Counted from the stretch's first letter, positions 11,948 to 25,515 are shown. The stretch is 64,000 bases of DNA from Apostichopus japonicus (GCF_037975245.1 NC_092566.1:15419001-15483000), one strand, 5' to 3'. Numbers and translations: made by a program. Notes: generated by a model not told the origin, from the sequence alone.

Positions 11948-13355
11948 ATATAAATGAAAATCGCAATGAGTTGGAAAATCAAGAACAGTGAAAAAACTTT
12001 CAGCCTCCACCGGGATTCGAACCACGGGCCTCCCGCTCTGTACGCGGACACCCTAACCACTAGGCTATGGACGCTGATTGTATGTCCAGAGGTTCGAAAC
12101 CGGTAAGGAAGATCGTAATTCCACTGTAGGCGTTTGTCACCTATATCGAACAATACTAGTTCTGTTTTTGGTGACATATTTTGCCCTACTCTAGAGATCA
12201 AACATGATGCTATCCAACTCGAAAATCATTTGTGATTCCTAAAGCCGGATCTCGAAAGAGATACTTTGAACAGACTTTATGTTAAAGCAATGGAGGTAAA
12301 CGACAAAGGCAAATGAAATATATAAATGAAAATCGCAATGAGTTGGAAAATCAAGAACAGTGAAAAAACTTTCAGCCTCCACCGGGATTCGAACCACGGG
12401 CCTCCCGCTCTGTACGCGGACACCCTAACCACTAGGCTATGGACGCTGATTGTATGTCCAGAGGTTCGAAACCGGTAAGGAAGATCGTAATTCCACTGTA
12501 GGCGTTTGTCACCTATATCGAACAATACTAGTTCTGTTTTTGGTGACATATTTTGCCCTACTCTAGAGATCAAACATGATGCTATCCAACTCGAAAATCA
12601 TTTGTGATTCCTAAAGCCGGATCTCGAAAGAGATACTTTGAACAGACTTTATGTTAAAGCAATGGAGGTAAACGACAAAGGCAAATGAAATATATAAATG
12701 AAAATCGCAATGAGTTGGAAAATCAAGAACAGTGAAAAAACTTTCAGCCTCCACCGGGATTCGAACCACGGGCCTCCCGCTCTGTACGCGGACACCCTAA
12801 CCACTAGGCTATGGACGCTGATTGTATGTCCAGAGGTTCGAAACCGGTAAGGAAGATCGTAATTCCACTGTAGGCGTTTGTCACCTATATCGAACAATAC
12901 TAGTTCTGTTTTTGGTGACATATTTTGCCCTACTCTAGAGATCAAACATGATGCTATCCAACTCGAAAATCATTTGTGATTCCTAAAGCCGGATCTCGAA
13001 AGAGATACTTTGAACAGACTTTATGTTAAAGCAATGGAGGTAAACGACAAAGGCAAATGAAATATATAAATGAAAATCGCAATGAGTTGGAAAATCAAGA
13101 ACAGTGAAAAAACTTTCAGCCTCCACCGGGATTCGAACCACGGGCCTCCCGCTCTGTACGCGGACACCCTAACCACTAGGCTATGGACGCTGATTGTATG
13201 TCCAGAGGTTCGAAACCGGTAAGGAAGATCGTAATTCCACTGTAGGCGTTTGTCACCTATATCGAACAATACTAGTTCTGTTTTTGGTGACATATTTTGC
13301 CCTACTCTAGAGATCAAACATGATGCTATCCAAGAGATCAAACATGATGCTATAT
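11948..13355 (-). repeat. Tandem array of a 372-bp SINE-containing unit (3 full copies and 1 partial)
   Basis: The unit starting TATATAAATGAAAATCGC recurs at 11948, 12320, 12692 and 13064, exactly 372 bp apart, and the copies look identical by eye. Each carries a minus-strand tRNA-like head with Pol III A and B boxes. The array begins in a TA tract and ends at 13332-13355 with a 24-bp partial duplication (AGAGATCAAACATGATGCTA) running into another TA tract. Single or inverted copies of the same unit occur at 16937 and 59096. The identical 98-residue frames on the minus strand are a by-product and have no recognisable domain. Confidence 0.93.
12003..12074 (-). other. tRNA-like Pol III promoter region of the 372-bp unit
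   Basis: Read on the minus strand the 72 bases fold as a cloverleaf. Acceptor arms GCGTCCA/TGGAGGC pair at 6 of 7 positions, and the anticodon stem TCCGC/GCGGG encloses the 7-base loop GTACAGA. The T loop is TTCGAAT. A box TAGCCTAGTGG and B box GGTTCGAATCC match the Pol III type 2 consensus. T-stem mismatches argue against a working tRNA, so I read it as a SINE head. The same block recurs at 12375-12446, 12747-12818 and 13119-13190. Confidence 0.75.
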
Positions 13356-13402
13356 ATATATATATATATATATCAATATCTATATATATCAATATCTATA
13401 TA

Positions 13403-13485
<83 letters not shown>
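13356..13485. repeat. TA microsatellite
   Basis: (TA)n interrupted by two TATCAATATC blocks near 13372-13398, then pure to 13485. It closes the 372-bp array. Confidence 0.95.
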
Positions 13486-13486
<1 letters not shown>

Positions 13487-16400
13487 GGATGGGGATGGGG
13501 CTCGTAGTTTCAAGTACGGGCACTGAAAATAGCCAGTTTTATAAAAGTGATGTAATGAACTTCAATATTCTAAAATAGCATTTGAGAAGGTAAGCGTAAC
13601 AGAAAGCAACATTAGTATTAAATTAAAGATAAATTAAGGTAAAGTCCTATACGTTGCTCAACGATGTCATGTAAAACGTTACTAACTTTTAAGTCGTGAA
13701 GGAAGTTCAAAAAACTTCGAAATCTCCCATATGGCAATATGATATTTCTTCGCTGCTTTGTGGGGATAGGGGGGTGTTGTTTATAACAGTCATCTCTATC
13801 ACATACAAATGGTAATGACGCCAGTTGGCAAACACTTTACACCTACCTTAAATAGAAAATAATATAATGTAATATAAAGATATTCCCACTCCTCATCAAT
13901 AACATGTTTCCAACGAACTCGAGATGGAGTTTGTGAATGTACCGTAACGTACTTTTGTGGCAAAACCCTCACGAAGTCATACAAAAGGTGGTCTGAGATT
14001 TCATTATGGCAGAAGTTCTTCCAACACCTTTCATTACTAATGCAACCTTCTTGTTTATTTATCATTGAAATTTTATTTTATTCGATATTGCTTGATGATA
14101 TTTAAATGTTCTCTGCAGTTATATAATGTTGTCAATGTGCAACTTTGTTGTAAGAAACATAATATACCTCTGTGACCCAAATTAAAAATGTTATAAATAT
14201 TATATAAAGAAACCCAAAACCATTTACAACATTAAAGTTGCCATGACGACATCATTAATTCTTGAACGTCCCAACCCACCAAGTTCCCTTCCCCATCCCA
14301 TCCCTCCCTCTATCCCTCCCCTCGCCCCCTTTTTGATTCAGTCAAGTACCATACCGAAAAGTAATACTGGTCTTAAATTGTTGACCTCGAACTGAAACTT
14401 AATAACTACTTGATCACGGTGTTTCATTACGGAAATGTAATACGTGGATCTAAAGTGTTTTCTTGTTTTCTGCCAATTTCCACATGTCTGTATAACAGCC
14501 TCTATAACACATGGTTTTACATGGCTTAAAGGCTTTATTTAAATTCTCGTGGTATTCTTCGCTCCTGTTCGTCATAAAGAAAATGTCCGACCTTGACCGA
14601 GTGTAATCCTATACTTGCGACAACTTCTTCCAAGACCACAAAAGGAAGCAGGCGATTATCGAAGATAGAAATCGAAAATCTGGCTGAAATCTTCTTCACC
14701 TTGTCTTGACATTTTGGACATCGTCAACAAAATTAGCAAGATTAGTATTTTTTTTCTTCTTTATTCTTTAAGTATTTCCTGTTGTTAATATTTTTGTTGC
14801 GTTTTCATATTTTCTTTCAAGTATATACAAAGAAGGAAACAAAGTTGAGAGAAACATTTTTACTACATTTATTTTTTATTTTTTTTTTTTACCAAAAGTC
14901 ACAGTTTTAATATTTTAATGTGCAATTGGAAACGGTTGTCCAGGGAAACACATAATAGAGAATGACTTTAGGTACAAAGTTGAATTTGATATACCACTTT
15001 TAAGTTTTTGAGAAAGTACCCTTTAAACATCAGAGCCCTAATCATAACTTTAATTGGCTGGACAATTTATTTAGTCCAACACACTGACCATTAGGCCAGT
15101 TCCCCATATGCAAAACTAATATCATTTGAGTGTTCGGGAGTTTTAAGGGTCATATCATGATAAAATTAAAAGTGGGTATAGAAATATAATTTGTTTGTTG
15201 TGTAACTTGTACACAAGGTAATCAATTCAACGCTACGTTAGTGGTAAAGATACGTATCGACATTTTTGGAACCAAAATACCGAATAGCGATTTACATATA
15301 GATTAGTATTTAAACTCACCGTCGTAGTGTTAAATATGAATTGAAAAAACCCTAGCAAGTCAAAGTCGACATTATTTAGCCACTCGGCAGCGATTCAATA
15401 CACGTCGACTATGGGTGATATCTAATGGCTACCCCAGCCGTTTGTTCATGTTATGGGCGTATACAAACAAGCCAGGCTCACCTCAATACGAATATCACCC
15501 TTACCTCAAGTGCCCACCTACACCCCACCCACACCCGTTTCCCAATAACTCTAGCTACTGGCTGACATCTTACATGCGACGAATCAAATAGCACATTATA
15601 TACTTTATACAGTGTGTGCATGCTGTTTCATTGTTCTTACATACAGTTTCGGTGAGCAACCCATGTTTTATGACTACACATTAACATCATTGCATGCTCT
15701 AATTATGACTGTTATCTGAGGAGGATATCAGAAGCATTAGTGTGCTAATTAGGTCGGTTCCCCGTACTTTATGTAAATGAGATGGGGATGATTCACTGTA
15801 ATGTAAATCTAGTGTAAAACTCACAATTACACTACATGCATTACTTACGCCTACTCCTCATAGGGGATGACGTAAACGCACTTTTCCCTACTTCCGTAAC
15901 CATAGATATACCTACTAAGATACCCTATCCGACCACCTGGTGCATGGACTCACCACCTCCAATCATTCGGAGGAAGAATTAGACCACTACTATGGGTGGC
16001 CTTCCTCCCACTACCCCCCCCTTCCCCCGTATTTCAAACCTCAAAGTATTTCTCGGATATATACTTATATCGACCTAATTTATAGTCGAAATATGTCTAA
16101 TTGCAAAAAAAAAAAAAAATACTGGGTGACGAATGTTTTTGAAATCACATGCAAACTGCACTTCTATAGGTAAATGTGATTCATCTAATCAAGATGGTTA
16201 TTAGATATTGTATTAGTGATAAATTACATTAATAGCGTATAAGAACAGGGGCAAAAACACAAAAGCACTTCAGAAGGTGAAGTGGAAAGGAGTGTATTTC
16301 TGCTTTTCACTTTGTTTTCAACTTGAGATCGACACCTCTGTATTGCTAACAATCTGAAACAAGCTTATATCTTGCTAAGCTATAGACGACCAAAATGTTT

Positions 16401-16936
16401 TCATGGGATTTTAGACAGGAATAGCATCAATTAAATAAAGAAAAACAACAAACATAACCCTAAGCGCTGCTTCAAAAAGATTTGAAAAAAAAACCCCGTC
16501 AAAATGAAAAGGAAGGAAGTGTTTCAACTGGAGAGGAATCGGAACGATCTGTGACTGAAGTGTCAATGAACGATTTTTAGCAAGAAATCTCTCAGATTTG
16601 AAGTGTGAAAGAACGAGAGTGAATAATAAAGAACGCTTTATACATTGACCAATTTCGTGGAAGTTTAGAAATCTATATGTCTGTGAAGTGGACGCTTACC
16701 TATATTCATGCTCCGAATCGTCTGCATGTGTACACGTGTCCCGGAAGAGCAGCATATATTGTTAATCCGGAACTCGTTCGTTTGAATATCTTCATTGTTT
16801 TGGGATCAGGACACCAAAAAGTATTTTCGCCCGAAATAGCGACTCAGTTTCTCTCCTTAATTAGATTAGTCAATCGCGCCAGATGTGTAAGCACAAACTT
16901 TCCCCTCTCTTCCAATCGTTTCCCTCTCCCTGACCT
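13486..16936. other. Gene-poor stretch
   Basis: No gene, RNA or clear transposon is seen. An 88-codon minus-strand frame at 13799-14065 has no recognisable motif. Poly-A, poly-T and C-rich tracts occur, for example near 14872, 16106 and 16015. Confidence 0.5.
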
Positions 16937-17087
16937 TCCTTGCCGGTTTCGAACCTCTGTACATACAATCAGCGTCCATATCCTAGTGGTTAGGGTGTCC
17001 GCATATCAAGCGGGAGGCCCGGGTTCGAATCCCGGTGGAGGCTGGAAGTTTTTTCACTGTTCTGGATTTTCCAATTCATTACGATTG

Positions 17088-17093
<6 letters not shown>
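16937..17093 (+). mobile_element. Single copy of the tRNA-derived SINE found in the 372-bp unit
   Basis: The plus strand reads CCGGTTTCGAACC, then the tRNA-like GCGTCCATATCCTAGTGG to GGTGGAGGC with a perfect T stem CCGGG/CCCGG and B box GGTTCGAATCC. It is followed by the same 3' body (GGAAGTTTTTTCACTGTTC) and ends in a TA tract. It preserves the tRNA fold better than the array copies and is likely closer to the source. Confidence 0.85.
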
Positions 17094-17133
<40 letters not shown>

Positions 17134-17213
17134 GTATATATATATTTATATATATATATATATACATATATAAATATATATATACATATATATATAAATA
17201 TATATATATATAC

Positions 17214-17244
<31 letters not shown>
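17094..17244. repeat. TA/CATATA microsatellite
   Basis: Nearly uninterrupted TATATA with regularly spaced CATATA and AATATA variants, directly following the SINE. Confidence 0.95.
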
Positions 17245-17255
17245 ACTATGGATCC

Positions 17256-17520
17256 TACCTTAGGTCGACAGTTACATTGACTTACACACTAAATTTAATC
17301 TAACCCTAAACCTTTTTTCTAACCCTAACCCTGAACCGACCCTAACCAAAACTTTTAAATGAACGTTTTAGAGGACGGAGAACATTATAAAGCTATTTGC
17401 GACAATAAAAAAGTGTCTTAAAATGGTAGTGAAAACATTAGGTCGACACTGAAATGTCGACCTAAGGTACACTGTTGACCTAAGGTACACTTTTTTACCT
17501 TAAACTGTCGACCTAAGGTA
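17256..17520. mobile_element. 265-bp inverted-repeat element with GTCGAC motifs and telomere-like core
   Basis: The termini are 18-bp inverted repeats, TACCTTAGGTCGACAGTT on the left and its complement on the right. The motif TGTCGACCTAAGGTA occurs five times in all in both orientations (near 17256, 17438, 17455, 17474 and 17503); the 17438 and 17455 copies form an 11-bp-arm hairpin. Between about 17299 and 17346 lie degenerate CCCTAA repeats. The element is bracketed by long TA tracts, so any target duplication is unreadable. Confidence 0.6.
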
Positions 17521-17527
17521 CATATTA

Positions 17528-17533
17528 TGCCTA

Positions 17534-17632
<99 letters not shown>

Positions 17633-17749
17633 TGATATATATACATATAAATATATATATATATAAATATATATATATACATATATATATACATATATAT
17701 ATATACATATTTATACATATATATACATATATATATATACACATATATG

Positions 17750-17784
<35 letters not shown>

Positions 17785-17786
17785 AG
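17528..17786. repeat. TA/CATATA microsatellite
   Basis: Pure (TA)n to about 17622, then mixed CATATA and AATATA units. Frames of 96-163 codons here are repeat read-through. Confidence 0.95.
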
Positions 17787-20700
17787 CATTGTCACATGTC
17801 GTTTTCTTGTGCTTTGATTGGACGAAATCGACATATGTAGAATTAAATTGATAATATGACAATGATCGTCCAATGAGTTCACGAATAACCGGAACGCCAT
17901 TACGGACATTATAGATTATTTCAAAACCTTTCGTCTTTTCAATTCTTCAAAGCATGTAAGTGGGCTTAGCATAGGCAGAGCATAGTTATAGAAGATTTTA
18001 ATTGCTACACAGTGAACAAAATGTCAAGAGAAAAGACGATTGTGTTATTCTGTGCGTGCCTTAATTTATTCATAATTTATTCGTACAACATCTAATATAA
18101 TAATAATAATAATAATAATTAAAAATTCATAAATAATAAATAATACAGCTAAAAGTGATAGTATATATATTTACATTTATATTAACACGATAATAATCTG
18201 ATTTACATAATAGATTCATATACTCAAAAGGCAAAATTAAAAATTTCTTTTATATATATATTTATATATGTAATGAGATTTTTAGTAAACTATGATATTA
18301 GTTAATATCAAATCCTGATAGTTGGCTCATGAGAGAGGCGTTCTTTTTCCATAAGGCGTAAAATAATCAAATAATTTTTTTAATATATTCTCTTTTCAAA
18401 TAAATATCTCTTTGATAACAAATCCATATCAGTTTGCTATGGGACATTTTCGACAGTTGAAAGTTAGTTTCGACGAACCGTTCAATAAACGTATGAGTTC
18501 TCGTGGTATAGCCAGGAAAATTTAGCACTGAACGCCAAAATAAAACTTATGTGGTGAACACCGAGTTATCAATCTACTTATTTTATGGTATTTAATTTCT
18601 CTGAAATCAACTCGAGAACTGTAAAAAAACAAACTTGAAAATCATTCATATGCCACTTAGCAGCAAAATGCCAAATTGTAATATTAATATACCATATAGA
18701 AACGGAGGAGTTATATTGCATGCGTTGTTACATTGTGAGGTATACCTACACTGAGCGCACACAGATCTTTGAGCAGGCAACCAGTGGAATACATGTGCAA
18801 AAATGAGGGTGTGGGGAGGGGTGGGCACCAGGGGGACATGCTGCCATCTCGCCACCTTCCTTCGTCGGTCGGGGGAAGGTGTTCACTTGGAGATGGACCA
18901 CTCCTCCGGGTTGTATAAATTCCTCTTTTTGGAAACTCAACAACCCCCCTCCCCCCCAACCACCATTGGAAAACATGTGACGTCACTGCTGGCAACTTTC
19001 ACTTACATTGCCAAATGAATTATTAAAATTACTATTATTCTAATCAGTGTAATGGGTTATAATCGAATGATTATGATTAACGATGCATCAGTAATCCAGT
19101 CCAGAAAGTTATTTCGTTGCAAATATGATTCTCAAAATTCTCAGAAAATGTTATCATTCTTGGTGGGATTTTAGTAGGGATACAATCACATATAAAAATT
19201 CAGAAAGCAATGGGGAAAATAACTATATTTTAAGGAGTGCCGTATAATATATAGCATATAATGTATATGAACAATGTAACCTGAACATTTAAAGATTCTT
19301 CCACATTGTTTCAAAACTGCATCTAAGAACTCTCCATTTCATCACAATTCTCAACCCCCCCCCCCCCGCAAAAAAAAAACGGTGATACATCGTAAACCCC
19401 CCACCCACGCGATAACCATAAAGTAAAATGGTGGTTACACCACTGTGATTTAGACGCAGTAGATTTTGCTTTGAACGGATATTCCGGTCGGCAAAACAAT
19501 GTGAAATCATTTATGGAAAAGATATTTAATATTCACTGTTAGACAGTTATAGTTAAATGAAAACCTCATCTCAGTATCTTGTTCCAAAAACTCTGTGGTT
19601 GTTCTCGATGTTTAAAACTATTTTTAACTTTACTATAAGAAGTTAATAATATCATATTTGGTCTGTGATTGTCTCCATGGCCGATGTGAGACATTTAATA
19701 TATTTTCTTAGTTGTAAAGTGTCTAGTTATCAATATGCATTTTAGTTTGTAAGAATATTACTTTCTTCAGTAGATAAATAATTTTGTACATCATTAACGA
19801 AAAACCAAAATCCTTTTCAGTAACAACAACCGTGATGACGCCACTAACTCTACTGATACCATCCTGCCACGTACATTGAAGAGGACACGAGCATATTACC
19901 GCCATCTTTGGTTTGAATGACAAAGATCTTTGTAAAAAAAAAACCTGCCCCAAACGTCTTGCTCCGCTTGGGTGATATCCCATAATGTATATGAGTTGTG
20001 TCTGAGAGCTGCCATTTTGTAAATCTGTGACGTCACAGTGCCACTAGGATCTGAAAGCTTTTCACTGTCTGTCTGTTTTCCTTTTTATATTTTCAAGGAG
20101 AAGTGTTAACAGTTTTGACCCGGAAACCAATGCCATCAAAAGGTCATGTAACCAATTTCAGTATTTAAGATTCAGCATTTTCAAAACCCTTTCTACCTTA
20201 TATGAAATAAATATTGCCACCGCACACCCCCCCCCCCCCCAAAAAAATCATAATAATCATCATCATCATAATCATAATAACAACAATAATAATCATAATC
20301 ATAGTGATCATAATGATTATAATGATCATAATGATCATAATCATAATAATAATAATCATAATTAAGAAAGAAACAAAAACATATGAAATTGAAGAACATA
20401 TGGCTCGATGATGTCATATTTAGACTTGATCAAGTCATTGACCTTACATTTAAATTAATTAACATAAAACCGTGATATTTCACAAAATAATGGAATAAGA
20501 CTTTTTCATCTTTAACTGTTTAGGGACATTTGTCATGGCAGTTATCTTTATATATCTCATACATCAAGTAATGATGCTTGGGTTGTTTCTTCTTTTAATA
20601 GAATTTCTCACAAAACTTTTTAAATGATGCGAGAAAATTCCAGCAGCTGTATCTAGCAAATGAATTTCAGCGACCGGAATAACCCTTTAAGGCACCTTAT

Positions 20701-23700
20701 CTACAACTACATCGCGGGCAACTTCATCGCGGAAAACTCATCGTCAAAATGCATCTTAAAGTATGACTTTAATTTACCCTTTTGCTCTCGTAGGTAGATC
20801 GGACAACTGTGTTTATTCAGCTGATTAAATATCCCTCATCTCTTAAACCTCCTTAGGAAAAAAAAACATTGTTTATATTTTAAAGTTAGAGCTTGAAGTT
20901 TTGTTTTGTTTTGATTTGTATCTTGTCATAAAACAAATAGCTTTCAAAACATTTGCAATAATGATATAACCTTGAAAATTACATACGGTCAGTTGTGGCA
21001 AAGGAATACTGTATATTAACCGGTCAAGTTTGATTATATCATTTCATCGTCATCAAATACGGATTAACATTTTTTAACGAAGTCCATAAATAGTGTTAAA
21101 GAGAAAACCAAACCGATAAGGACATATAAGATATGATTAATCTTAGTTACTTTTAATGCCTTGGTATATACCGAGTATCTGTAAAGAATGAATGTTGATA
21201 ATTCATATTAGTTTAAGCAGTCTCAACATATTTCTAAATATACGTCTTGGAATGTTTAATAAAGCTAAAAAGTTATTCGAATAGTTTCCTTTCCTGATTC
21301 ATTTTCTGTTTCCTTCGTTTGAGTTTCCAAAAGTGCTTAATGTTGAGGGTTTCACCTTCAACATTATCTTCATCAGATAGAGAGACTTCGGGCAATTAAC
21401 ATGCGTCAATGCTTTGATAGGTGGGAGGAGGAGGGGGAGATGCGAGGGATTTGAGAGGGCGTTGTGATTAACCAACATTTGCTTTATACTTCTAATCAGA
21501 TTTGGCTGTATAGCACTGTTGACCTTTAAGGAAATCTTTAGTTGGTTGGAGGGGGAGGCTAGCTGATGTGTTGACGAGAACAGTGATTAAATTTCATCCC
21601 TCCTGGCTCAAAATCTAAGCGATCATGCTGTTTAAATTAGCTATACCATATGCAGGGTAAGACATTATTCGTTAACGACTTCTCTCTAATCTCTAGTGGT
21701 CTAGAAGAAATGACCAATTTAGTGTGTAAGTCAATGGAGCAGTTAATGTATGGTTTTAACGACACACGTAGATCTTTATTACATCCCTTCTGTCTCAAAT
21801 ATCATCGACATTTATGCAATGTCTCAACGCCTCTCTGACCACCTCTAATCATACCCCGGTGTGACGTTGTATAACATCCCGTGAGTATGTTATCCGGGCA
21901 TATTCTAAACTAGTGTAAAACCTCAGGGGGATATTTGATACTAGTGTAGAATCTCCCCCACGAGCATAATATATGCGACCCAGAGAAAATACGATAGTAA
22001 ATGTCTCTCTCCGATTGTCTCAATACTAAGATTTGATATCTTGTATCTTGTACCGAATAGCAAGGGGTAGTGTGGTCCCTAAATTCAGAAAGTGAAGTTA
22101 GCCTTATCGACGGTAAATTGTTTAGGAAAGTATTTCTTGCAGTGGAACAAATGGAAGTACAATACAATACACTTTGCAATAATTCAATCCAAAATATCAT
22201 TTTACTTCAATACAAATTTTGGATATATTACACTAGTGTAGTATCTCCCCGAAGACGTTTCGCACTACTGGTTTACAACAACCTCCGCCAAATGAATTAA
22301 CTGATGGGAAGGGGGATGTGCTACACTGTCACGCCGGTCATCCCTATTAATCAAGGTGAAGTTGGTAGATAATTGTCCCTTCGGAGTTTATTTTATCGTC
22401 ATACAATCAATTACGCACACATAATTATAGGTAATAAATATATGTCCACCTTCGGTGAAAATCAATAAAAAAAATATGTTGGGGGACTTTTCAATAATTA
22501 ATATTAAGGTAACGGACTAATTATAACTGCAAAATAAGCAATGATGAGGGAGCTATACCCTCTTTAATATATATTTGTTTTATTCTTGACTACTCGACGA
22601 AAAGTGGTTGTTACAATTATCGCTGGGTAACATACGTAATTTCAAATTTGACAATGACGGATGGGGTGCTTATAACAGTAAAGGCCTTTCGTGACCCCTT
22701 GAACTAGTGATAAGCGAGAAAGAGAGAGAAATAGAGATAGCTAATTAAATTGTATCGTAGTGTCTGCTGATTGAATTTAGCATCAGTGAAATTAGAGCAA
22801 TCATGTCGAAACTAGAGTATAGTGTCTTCAATGTGAGCTTATAAACCTGATGTTAACCTCTGTTAGATAGTTTACCTAGATTGACATGTTGAAGGGCCTC
22901 CAACCAGATTATGTATACTGATTCAGTCCGTATTCCCATACTTTTACTCGTAGCCTATATTCGATGACATATATTTCTGTACTTAGTACTTATGCAGGGT
23001 CTGTACTCTCACACTGGTACTTAACTCTAAGTTTAGTACCGTGTACTCGTTCTCTTATCCGTGGCTTTGTACTCCAACTTCTTGTTCTGGGGGACATTGT
23101 AACTCGTAATGGTACTCAACACATTGTACTCACATGATACATACAAAACCATTGTTGGGGTCAAGTGTACAAAAATCGCAGAAGTAGTACTCTTTCAGTT
23201 ATAGTTATAATCAACACCAACATAATGCATGTTGTCTATGTGGATTACTTTTACATCTCTTTTAAGAACGACTTACAGCCCAAAAATGTTTTATTTTTGG
23301 AGGGGGGTGGAAAGTTTAAGCTAATTATGAAAATTAGCAACTACATTTACTGCAGCATGCTATTGACGCAGTTAATGTTCACTAAAATCAAAGTTGTGTT
23401 CGAAATCATTCTCAAGATGGCGACACATAGTTACAAATTAGGCACCAGCTGTATTTTCGGTGATATGCTACAACATTACTACACATATTTACCTCGGCCA
23501 TACGGTAACAACGCACTGATAGATCGTGATATCGGGCCGGTCTGCTGTAACCGTTTTTGACCTTCCCAGAACGCTCTTCATGAACAAAACAGACCTACAT
23601 GATGTTTTGCAATATTGCTGATGTCCACCCACGCTGCTTGTTCAAACCATCATGATTAAACTAATTTGATGCTTACTTATAAGAGGCCTTTGGCGTTCCA

Positions 23701-24806
23701 AGAGGCCGCAGATCTCGGATCGGTCCATACTTAAAGTTTTACAACAAGCAACTGTGGTTTGGTCATCACGGATAAAGCCAGCTGGCATTATAAATGCATC
23801 AAAGAGAATTAACTTGAAATTTTATATTGAAAAAAGCCCTCTGTTTTAATATTAATTTCAATTCAACTTTATTCACCCCAAAGGGAAGAAAAGCTAACTT
23901 TGTTGAATAACAGTAAATTCACCGTCGTTTTGGAGAATTATTATTAATATTATTATTATTATTATTATTATTATTTTCATATCACACTGTGAAGAAATTT
24001 GTACATCAGGGTACTAACGCAAGGTAGAGAGATACAAACTGATTAAACACGATTATTCTGCTCGTCAAATGCAAATCGGACGCAAATATGGAAATTAAGA
24101 GGAAATTGGAATGTATATTATCGATATGATTATTAGATAGTCACATTTTATGTTCGATATATCTTGACATTTTTGCTAAAATGTTTTTGAAAAGTCTCGG
24201 TTTCTTTTACCCGACATGGTTTTGTTTTTAGTATATATCTTGTCAAGTCAAAACAAACACTCCGTTATATTTTGCTTGGTTTATTAAAGTTTGATATTTC
24301 ATTGTGTGGTAAAAAGAAATATGCATGCTCTGTGGGAATCAAGAATTGACGTATGGTGAATGGTGAGATCCCAGTCGTGGTTTGACAAACTGATCATTGA
24401 CCTAGTTGAATAATTAACTGTCGAAAAACAATTCTATCGCTACATGGGGCCCAAGTATAACCTATGGCATATCAGCAAAGTAATGTCTCTCGGTTACAAA
24501 ATCGTCTCTGTTCTATTTTATTATTATTTATAATACTTCTCCCCTTGTTCACCCCCCCCCCCCAAATCACTCCTCTTCTCATAGCTCTCTTCCACCCATT
24601 TTTCTCAACACCTTTCTGTCTTTGTCCTTCTCCAGTTTATTCCCAAACCCCTTCCCTTAATTCTCTCTTTGTCCCTCCACTGTTTATCTCCTACCTCTCC
24701 TCTTCCCCTGTTGGTTTCTTTCTTTCTTCTCTCCATCCCTTGTCTACTAATCCCCTTACATCTATCTCTTTGTGTCCACCATACTCATTAACCTGTCTGT
24801 ATTCTG
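17787..24806. other. Gene-poor stretch
   Basis: No exon with convincing splice sites was found. Simple repeats: TAA near 18097-18118, CAT/AAT at 20247-20362, TTA at 23940-23973. A 30-bp motif around ACTAGTGTAG(A/T)ATCTCCCC occurs at about 21930-21960 and 22230-22262 in direct orientation. A 153-codon proline/serine-rich frame (24464-24925) runs into the Penelope-like fragment and has no known domain. Confidence 0.5.
20247..20362. repeat. CAT/AAT trinucleotide-type repeat
   Basis: Imperfect mixture of ATCATA, AATAAT and GATCATAAT units next to an AC-rich C-run at 20228-20239. Confidence 0.85.
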
Positions 24807-24948
24807 TGTGTGTATTTGTCCATTCTGTTACTGTTACTTATCATTTAGCCTTTGGAGAAGATCCTGCTAGGATCGAAACGTCAGGCCAACTTACTTTTAC
24901 ACATTCTCTTACACAGGCTCTCTAGTGGATAAGCAGTTTGCTAACAGG
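24807..24948 (+). mobile_element. Penelope-like element end with hammerhead-like fold (copy A)
   Basis: The block from CTGTTACTGTTACTTATCAT through GCAGTTTGCTAACAG is shared with 52134-52273. In the latter copy the terminal segment (CTGTTAGCAAACTGC) is inverted and lies on the other side, as expected for the rearranged inverted ends of Penelope-like elements. The hammerhead-like part is 24848-24886: stem I GCCT/AGGC, stem II GATCC/GGATC with loop TGCTA, then GAAA and ACGTC. The core reads TTGGAGA where an active ribozyme needs CTGANGA, so this copy is probably inactive. No reverse transcriptase frame is nearby. Confidence 0.55.
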
Positions 24949-25515
24949 TTTATTTTATTTTTATTATTATTTAAACATACTTTTGAATGTTGTGACGTCA
25001 GAGCCTTAAGTCAATTACTCATCTTCGTCTCTAAGTTGGAAATGCCAACAGATGTCTAAACTATTTAATTAATTTAGTATTATACCCAAAGCTCATATGA
25101 AACCCTATAGGCCTACATCTGCTATACATTCATATACATATGTGTTTATATTCCATACTAGTAATTTAAGTGCAAGAATCAGGCTAAAATGGCTGCTGTC
25201 ATAAATATCTAAGGTTATATACGGAATTGGGTTAAAATGGTTATTGTCATAAATTGCTCGCGGTTAATTCAAATTGTCACTTTTTTTGAAGAAATAAAAA
25301 CGCATTCTGCGTAGAACTTTGTACTGTAAGACTACGGACGTGTCTGTCTGTCTGTATATTACAACATAACCTAATCCACTTTAAGTAATGAACAAAAATG
25401 TACCCAAGAATGGCAATGTGGGAGATGGTTTATTCTTCAGGGATTCTCAAATAAGCTACCTGTGGCCGAAACCCGTTCCGCGAAATATTTCAATCCGACT
25501 CGCGAAAAAAATATT

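Noticed and set aside
12277-13392. Three identical 98-residue minus-strand frames
   Set aside because: They lie across the tRNA-like head and linker of the 372-bp repeat. Identity reflects recent duplication, not selection on protein.
13480-13720. Minus-strand AG followed by an FRSF-type frame as an alternative GPCR tail exon
   Set aside because: It lacks a pyrimidine tract and the FRxGF helix 8 motif. The exon at 28056-28293 fits on splice site, phase and sequence.
24464-24925. 153-codon proline/serine-rich frame
   Set aside because: Low-complexity CT-rich sequence running into a retroelement end. No domain, no codon-bias signal visible, no splice context.
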